A stretch of DNA of 64,000 nucleotides from Voacanga thouarsii (taxonomy: Eukaryota; Streptophyta; Magnoliopsida; Gentianales; Apocynaceae): contig JANUWF010001110.1 in the NCBI GenBank assembly GCA_026120185.1, positions 2,581,001 to 2,645,000 of the forward strand, given 5' to 3'. The notes under the pieces were generated by a model. The model saw nothing but the letters and a program-made list of their open reading frames with translations. It ran no database searches and had not been told where the DNA came from. Both the position numbers and the translations under genes were made by a program. Positions 59,148-64,000 of the stretch are shown one piece after another (position 1 is the stretch's first letter; the number at the start of each line of letters is the position of its first letter).

Positions 59148-60892
59148 TGTTGGGTATCTCACGCATATCATATATGGCACAACAAAAAAAATAAGAATAA
59201 GATACCAACCCAGGATCCGCATATATGTGGAAAACAAGACATAAAGAGAACAAAAGTAACAGCCTTTTACCTTTCTTTGATCGTGTGAAGAACAAAATTT
59301 TTCTTCTTTAAGTCGAAGTGCGATCCAGCAATCCTCTTGATCAAACACCACGAGAGTTGAACTCAAACCACTATAATCACAGTGTGTGATTATCTCTAAC
59401 AGAAATCCACACGGAGGATGACACTTAAGCACCAAGATGTTTATGTGCTAGCATAAACCAATAATGGCGGCTAGGGTTTATTTTTCTTGTGCTGAAGAAT
59501 AACGAGAGAGAGAGAGAAGAGAAGGTCTTTGGAGTTGTTGTTTTTCGTGGATTGTCCTCTAGCTAGGGTTTCGTATATCTATCACATATATCACACGAAA
59601 AATCCTACTAAAATCCTCCATCTAAGATTTCTAAAACGATTAGAATTCTCTAATTGAAATTGGAAACATCAAGTTCTCATAATTATAATTTGGACCACAA
59701 ATTATAACTAGTTATAATTAGTCCACAACAACTTCTCTTTCTCACAATTAACCTCACTATGTTATCAAATAACATCTTGAGCATATAATCCTCTATTGTG
59801 TGTGACCTATTAGGTTTTCCAATCAATTGGTAGCGAATATGAATTAATCCAAACGTCTTTGAGATTAATAATCCATAATTAATTAGAATTAATCATATTG
59901 ATTCTAATCAGGATTGGTTTATTAATTCATCAATTAATAAACCCATATTCCCATATCATAAGCGGTATCTAGTAACACATCATAACCACCCAAGAGTCTA
60001 GGAAGTCAAGTGGCTTGACATGAACCCTTCAATAACAAATTACAGTACAATTATCTCCTTTCACCATACAATATCTCTTTCGGTTTAGAGTACGGAATTA
60101 GTGCCAACTCCCTCTAGAATATAAATTATTTCTGGCCCGAATACAATAGTACTTGTACCAAAACCCACTACCCTAGATATGTATCAATTGGAGCTATTTC
60201 CAATACACATTGCCTTGGCCAAGGACTTCTCGAGTAGTAATTCCTATAAGTGGCCCTGAGATATTCGCCCCTACTATTAGGAGTGGTGAATCCTTTATTG
60301 ACCCTCTCAACTACTTTCGTTTACCTCACAATGTGCCCAATATCCATCCCATATGTGGCCCTCGATCTGGCTCCAGAGATTAGAATCAAAGCACAAAGCT
60401 TAGCAAACAAAGTACATTGGAGATCTCAAGTCTAAGGATACTTGCATATTTGCTATATTGAGATAATATCACTGGCACTAAATAGTTATCCATGTGATTA
60501 TCTCATAACTAGGTCGTCCAATGAATTTGTTCCATTAACAAGCATCCATGTGTTAACTTTGAGTATCTCAATACTCACGGATAAGAGAACCACCGCCTGA
60601 TCAAATCAGGAAGTCTAACACATGCTAGTATTAACGTATTAATGATGTCCTATCTCATTAATACTACGACTAGGGACTATTTAAGTACTAACACTATACA
60701 GTGTAGTAAGAATCTCATATCATGATCTCTATCATGATTTCCTTAACACAGTATTGTACTAAGGACTTTATCGAACAGTTATTTTACTCAAAAGTAAATA
60801 AAAGAAACTGTGAGATAAATAATGCCTTTTATTAAAATAAAATGTGTCATATACAATGTACAAGTGATTGCCTCTAGGGCATAATACTAACA
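59148..60892 (-). mobile_element. Right copia-2 LTR of element E (-)
   Basis: A full-length 1745-bp LTR, on the - strand TGTTAGTATTATGCCCTAGA to GAGATACCCAACA, collinear with 12933-14644. An open frame at 58998-59435 spans its end; it is not shared between copies and is not called. Confidence 0.9.
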
Positions 60893-62196
60893 TTAATATC
60901 CAAATTACACATATGAGCAAGTATACTCACCGCAAGCATAGTATAGGGAATTAACGACTATTGATCCTCATGGAACAACTACCATTAGTTGCCATTCATT
61001 CATTATTTAACCGACCCAATAAATTGATGAAAGAATAAAAAAAAATACATATAACTCAAGGATGAAAGAATGTGCAATTTAAACAAATATTCTTGAAAAC
61101 ACGATCATAAATTATTTAGCAAATACCACAATCAATTATTATCTTGGTATCATGAAGGATTTAAAATAGACCCACTTAATTTCCAATCTATGGAATCACT
61201 ACTTTTTAGTTAAATTAGTAAAAATATTATATCTCAACCAATTTACCCAAAAGATGCATTAAAATTAATCCTCGCATAAACCCTATATTCTAGGTGATTT
61301 AAAGCATGAAATTAGTCCGTGAATCTATCTTCTAGAAATCATCAACTAATCTTTTATTACAGAAGTTCTTAACAATTAATGTCTTTTTCAAGCAAGTTAA
61401 GAGATAACAAATGTGAAGTTAATTAAATTGAAACCTCTATCAGCCTCTTTTTCAAGCAATTTAACAAGAAGAATGAATCAATCAATCAATTCTGTATTAA
61501 AAATAAGTAATCAAATCCTAAGATAAATAATTAATGATCAAAAGACTAAATTAACTCAAGAAATCATGAATTCCAAAATAATGTCAAATTACAATGAAAA
61601 CATTAATCACATCATTATTCTAGAAAAAGAAAACAAAGATAAAAAAAAAGAACTTATAGACAAGTTTTCATTCTTCTTCTTGAAGACCTTAAATAATACC
61701 CTTCGATTGATGACTCTCCTCTTTTTTTTGATTGATTAGCAGCTTTAATTCTTGGATTCATATGTTTTTCTTATGTTTTCCATGCTTAATAGGCTCCCAA
61801 GATGCCAAATTTTGTTCTCTAAAAGTTCTAGGCTGAGTGCAAGTTGGAAAATACTAAAACTCTTAGGAAATTCCCAATTCATCACAAAACAGGAAAAATT
61901 GCCGCAGCATGGCCGGCGCCAGCCGTGGAATGGTGCCCAACGTGCTCTATTTTTTTTTCCCTCCTATTTCCCTTATTCCAGTATTAGGATGGCGCTGACT
62001 ATGCTCCTCACGGTTGGCGCCGGTCGGGCACTGCTCGATGATGGGTTTTTTCGTCGTTTTCTCCCCTTTTCTGCAATAAAACATCAAAATACATTTCCAA
62101 GGGTAAAATATCAAATTATGACTAGTTATTACATCAAATGTATCACAAATCGTTCTCAAATAACTAGAAAGTTATTAATGAATTTAGCCCCTGTCA
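60893..62196 (-). mobile_element. LTR of a gypsy element at the right edge
   Basis: On the - strand it starts TGACAGGGGCTAAATTCATT at 62196, right after a polypurine tract. The other end was not identified and may be cut at 60892. GC-rich islands lie at 61903-61950 (GGCCGGCGCCAGCCG) and 61990-62035 (GGTTGGCGCCGGTCGGG). Open frames inside are not recognised. Confidence 0.65.
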
Positions 62197-62208
62197 CATC
62201 CTCCCATA
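62197..62208 (-). promoter_or_regulatory. Polypurine tract of the right-edge gypsy element
   Basis: The complement reads TATGGGAGGATG, adjacent to the LTR start TGACAGG. Confidence 0.75.
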
Positions 62209-63693
62209 TTTGAATCTTTGTTTGTCCTTAAGTAAAGTACTTTAAGATAAGGGAAAACAATACAATCTTTCAGAAATTTCAACTATAACAGTGCCACAAT
62301 TCGCTTTCAAGCTTTAGATATGACCTTGCCATTCTTTCAACCCTTTGAAAACATTCGCAAATTGAAGTCCTAGATAAAACATACGAAGGACCTTGAAGTC
62401 AAATTAAGCAAGTTTATACTTAGTCTAAGAAAATTATTTCACCCTTCAAGTAAAAACTTAGATAATATGAATCATAAAAGTTAAGCTATCTACGAACTCA
62501 AGAATTATAAGTCCAAAAATTGCACAACTCAAGTAATGATTTCAGGAAAACACCCTACATTTTATTTTTCTCTTCAATGACTTATGGAATTATAGCCTCA
62601 AGTGAATGTATTTCTCTTCACATACCGTATTTGGCCCCTTTATAGTCATCATTCATCATTTTTTTAAACAATTTTATTTTTTTATTTTCCTTTTAGAAAT
62701 TAATAGCCTCAAGAAATGGGATTTCTCTTCACTATTCATATTGGCCCATATGGTCACTCAAAAAGTGTTTTTCTATCTTCAAAGATAAAACAAATTTTTT
62801 TCCAACTCTCAATCGGTTCTTTCCACTTAATATTTTTATTTCCTTATATTCCTTATTCACAACTCAAAGTCAAGCAAATTTTAAACCCATAACACAAGAG
62901 TTAGTCAACAACTTTCCCCACATTCATCACATTATCCACCTTTAAACTAGATGAATAAAATAATATTCAAACACTAATGCATAAATAAGATTAACCCAAA
63001 TTCTCAAGTCTTAACATATCCCATCCAATAAACCAATTCATTGTTAATAAAAATCTAACCAAGTGAATGACAAAAAGCATATCTCAAGTAAGAAAAATAA
63101 CTACAACCTCGTTATAAGTCAAAGCAATGAAAACCACAAAATTTAGCGAAAAAATTAGCCAAAATGTAGCCCAAAGCTAGAATATATGGAATATATATTC
63201 AATGCTAAACTCTCCCCCTACACTTAAACTAGATATTGTCCTTAATGGCAAAAAAATATATAACATTGATAGCAAAGCTAATGGACCAAAATAAATAAAG
63301 GGGAAGAAGAGAGGAAAAGAAAATTCTTCCATAACGGAGTAGCCTTAACATATGGGAATCCATCACACGGAATCATTTGGGAAATATACCTAAACAAACA
63401 CACCAAAAAAAAAAAAAAGAAAACATAAATCTAGAAAAGGAAAAGAAAAGAAAATATAATAAAATAAAAACTAATGAAAAAGAAATCCTAAGAAAAGCCA
63501 TGAAAATATAAATAGAAAAGAAAACTAAAAAAAGTAAATAGGGATCAGTAGAAAAATGCTCAATCGTCTTCATGGTCATCCTCATCATCAGCCTTAGCCA
63601 TACCGCTACCATCACCTTCTTGAGGGCTAGAAAATCGCTGCATCCATTGTGCCCAATATTGTTCATGAGCATCTTGCCTCCTAGTAAAGCCAA
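62209..63693 (-). other. 3' noncoding region of the right-edge gypsy element
   Basis: AT-rich sequence with TTTGTTTGTCCTTAAGTAAAG near 62215 and CTCCCCCTACACTTAAACTA near 63211. Both phrases are typical of the long 3' untranslated region of plant Tat/Ogre- or Athila-type gypsy elements (recognition by memory, not by search). The short open frames are not conserved-looking. Confidence 0.5.
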
Positions 63694-64000
63694 TCATGGA
63701 CTCGCGAAGCTAAAAAAGTATCTCCGTTTGTGTCTCCATGCCATTCTCAATTGCTCCATTTGACCGATCACCTCAGTCTCAAAGTCAATCCTTGACTGGG
63801 ACTGTGAACCACTAGCGCAAGCTCGAGGTGGTGGTGCAGGATGCTCCTCCTCCACAGGTGGAAACTCAACTTGTCCCAGGTGCAACACATCATAAGGCCT
63901 CTACAATCGCCTTGCCTCAGTACTGTACTGATAACCACAACTAACTAATGTTTGCTCAGTAACTAAATCTCTCTTAGTTGTGATCTCAACAAGTTTCCCT
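63694..64000 (-). pseudogene. Partial ORF of unknown function, right-edge gypsy element
   Basis: A - strand frame runs in from the window edge: LVEITTKRDLVTEQTLVS, then a TAG after ARRL (about 63902), then RPYDVLHLGQVEFPPVEEE, a Pro-rich stretch, SRIDFETEVIGQMEQLRMAW, ending at 63694. No polymerase motif is present. The position, followed by a long 3' region and the LTR, suits the extra open frame some Tat- or Athila-type gypsy elements carry; the exact family was not recognised. The internal stop shows it is not intact. Confidence 0.45.

Larger units (their letters stand above)
53136..60892. mobile_element. copia-2 element E with two inward-pointing 5' ends
   Basis: The left end is a + strand copia-2 LTR with primer-binding site and leader (53136-55067). 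The right end is the same set in reverse (58507-60892). Between them lies - strand gag to integrase that belongs to the right-hand leader. Both outer termini read TGTTAG going inwards. There is no 3' LTR, RT or RNase H. Flanks (CATGG; TTAAT) do not form a target duplication. Confidence 0.82.

Noticed and set aside
58998..59435. 145-codon frame at the end of the right copia-2 LTR
   Set aside because: It crosses LTR, primer site and leader; the copies at 54300 and 14482-14688 do not keep the frame.
61752..62213. 153-codon + strand frame
   Set aside because: It lies antisense within the right-edge gypsy LTR, crosses its boundary and has no recognised similarity.

Overview
The window reads as intergenic heterochromatin from a flowering plant, most likely a eudicot. 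It is AT-rich and made almost entirely of LTR retrotransposons and tandem repeats. The coding remnants are of plant Ty1/copia and Ty3/gypsy type, several primer-binding sites match plant initiator tRNA-Met, and one end of a CACTA transposon is present. I found no intact host gene, tRNA, rRNA or CRISPR array. Every recognisable protein remnant belongs to a transposable element and is broken by stops, frameshifts or deletions. The species cannot be fixed from the sequence alone.

Left part (1-11381). CA/TA/TACA microsatellites, then a degenerate AT-rich repeat, then a satellite with a period of about 151 bp. Two long solo LTRs of one family (TGTAAYACC...GTRTTACA) are inserted in this satellite in opposite orientations, with 5-bp target duplications CTAAC and TAATC. 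The microsatellite and AT-rich repeat recur on the right side of the satellite, followed by a CACTA terminus.

Middle (11382-44545). A deep nest. A Ty3/gypsy RNase H remnant carries a gypsy-type LTR (from 11696). That LTR carries an old copia LTR (family copia-2: 12484-12932, 14645-14785, 42591-43781). The copia-2 LTR carries a younger solo LTR of its own family (12933-14644) and a 27.8-kb block (14786-42590) of another family (copia-1). The block holds four copia-1 copies: A (+), C (-), D (-) and B (-). C sits inside D with target duplication AAACC. B keeps both LTRs but has lost RNase H.

Right part (44546-64000). A gypsy-type LTR (-) interrupted by a 966-bp solo LTR (target duplication CAAAG); a copia-1 LTR fragment; a 4.5-kb gypsy element F that carries gag and protease but no reverse transcriptase or integrase; a copia-2 element E whose two 5' ends point towards each other around a gag-integrase segment; and the LTR and 3' region of another gypsy element that runs off the right edge.

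Most noteworthy: (1) a GC-rich GGCGCCGG-like motif in the LTRs or leaders of five otherwise different families; (2) a short basic peptide (M-x-R-R-S-R-R-L-A) encoded in the same place in most copia-1 LTRs; (3) the inverted 5'-to-5' architecture of element E; (4) copy C, which lacks its 5' LTR yet has a target-site duplication.
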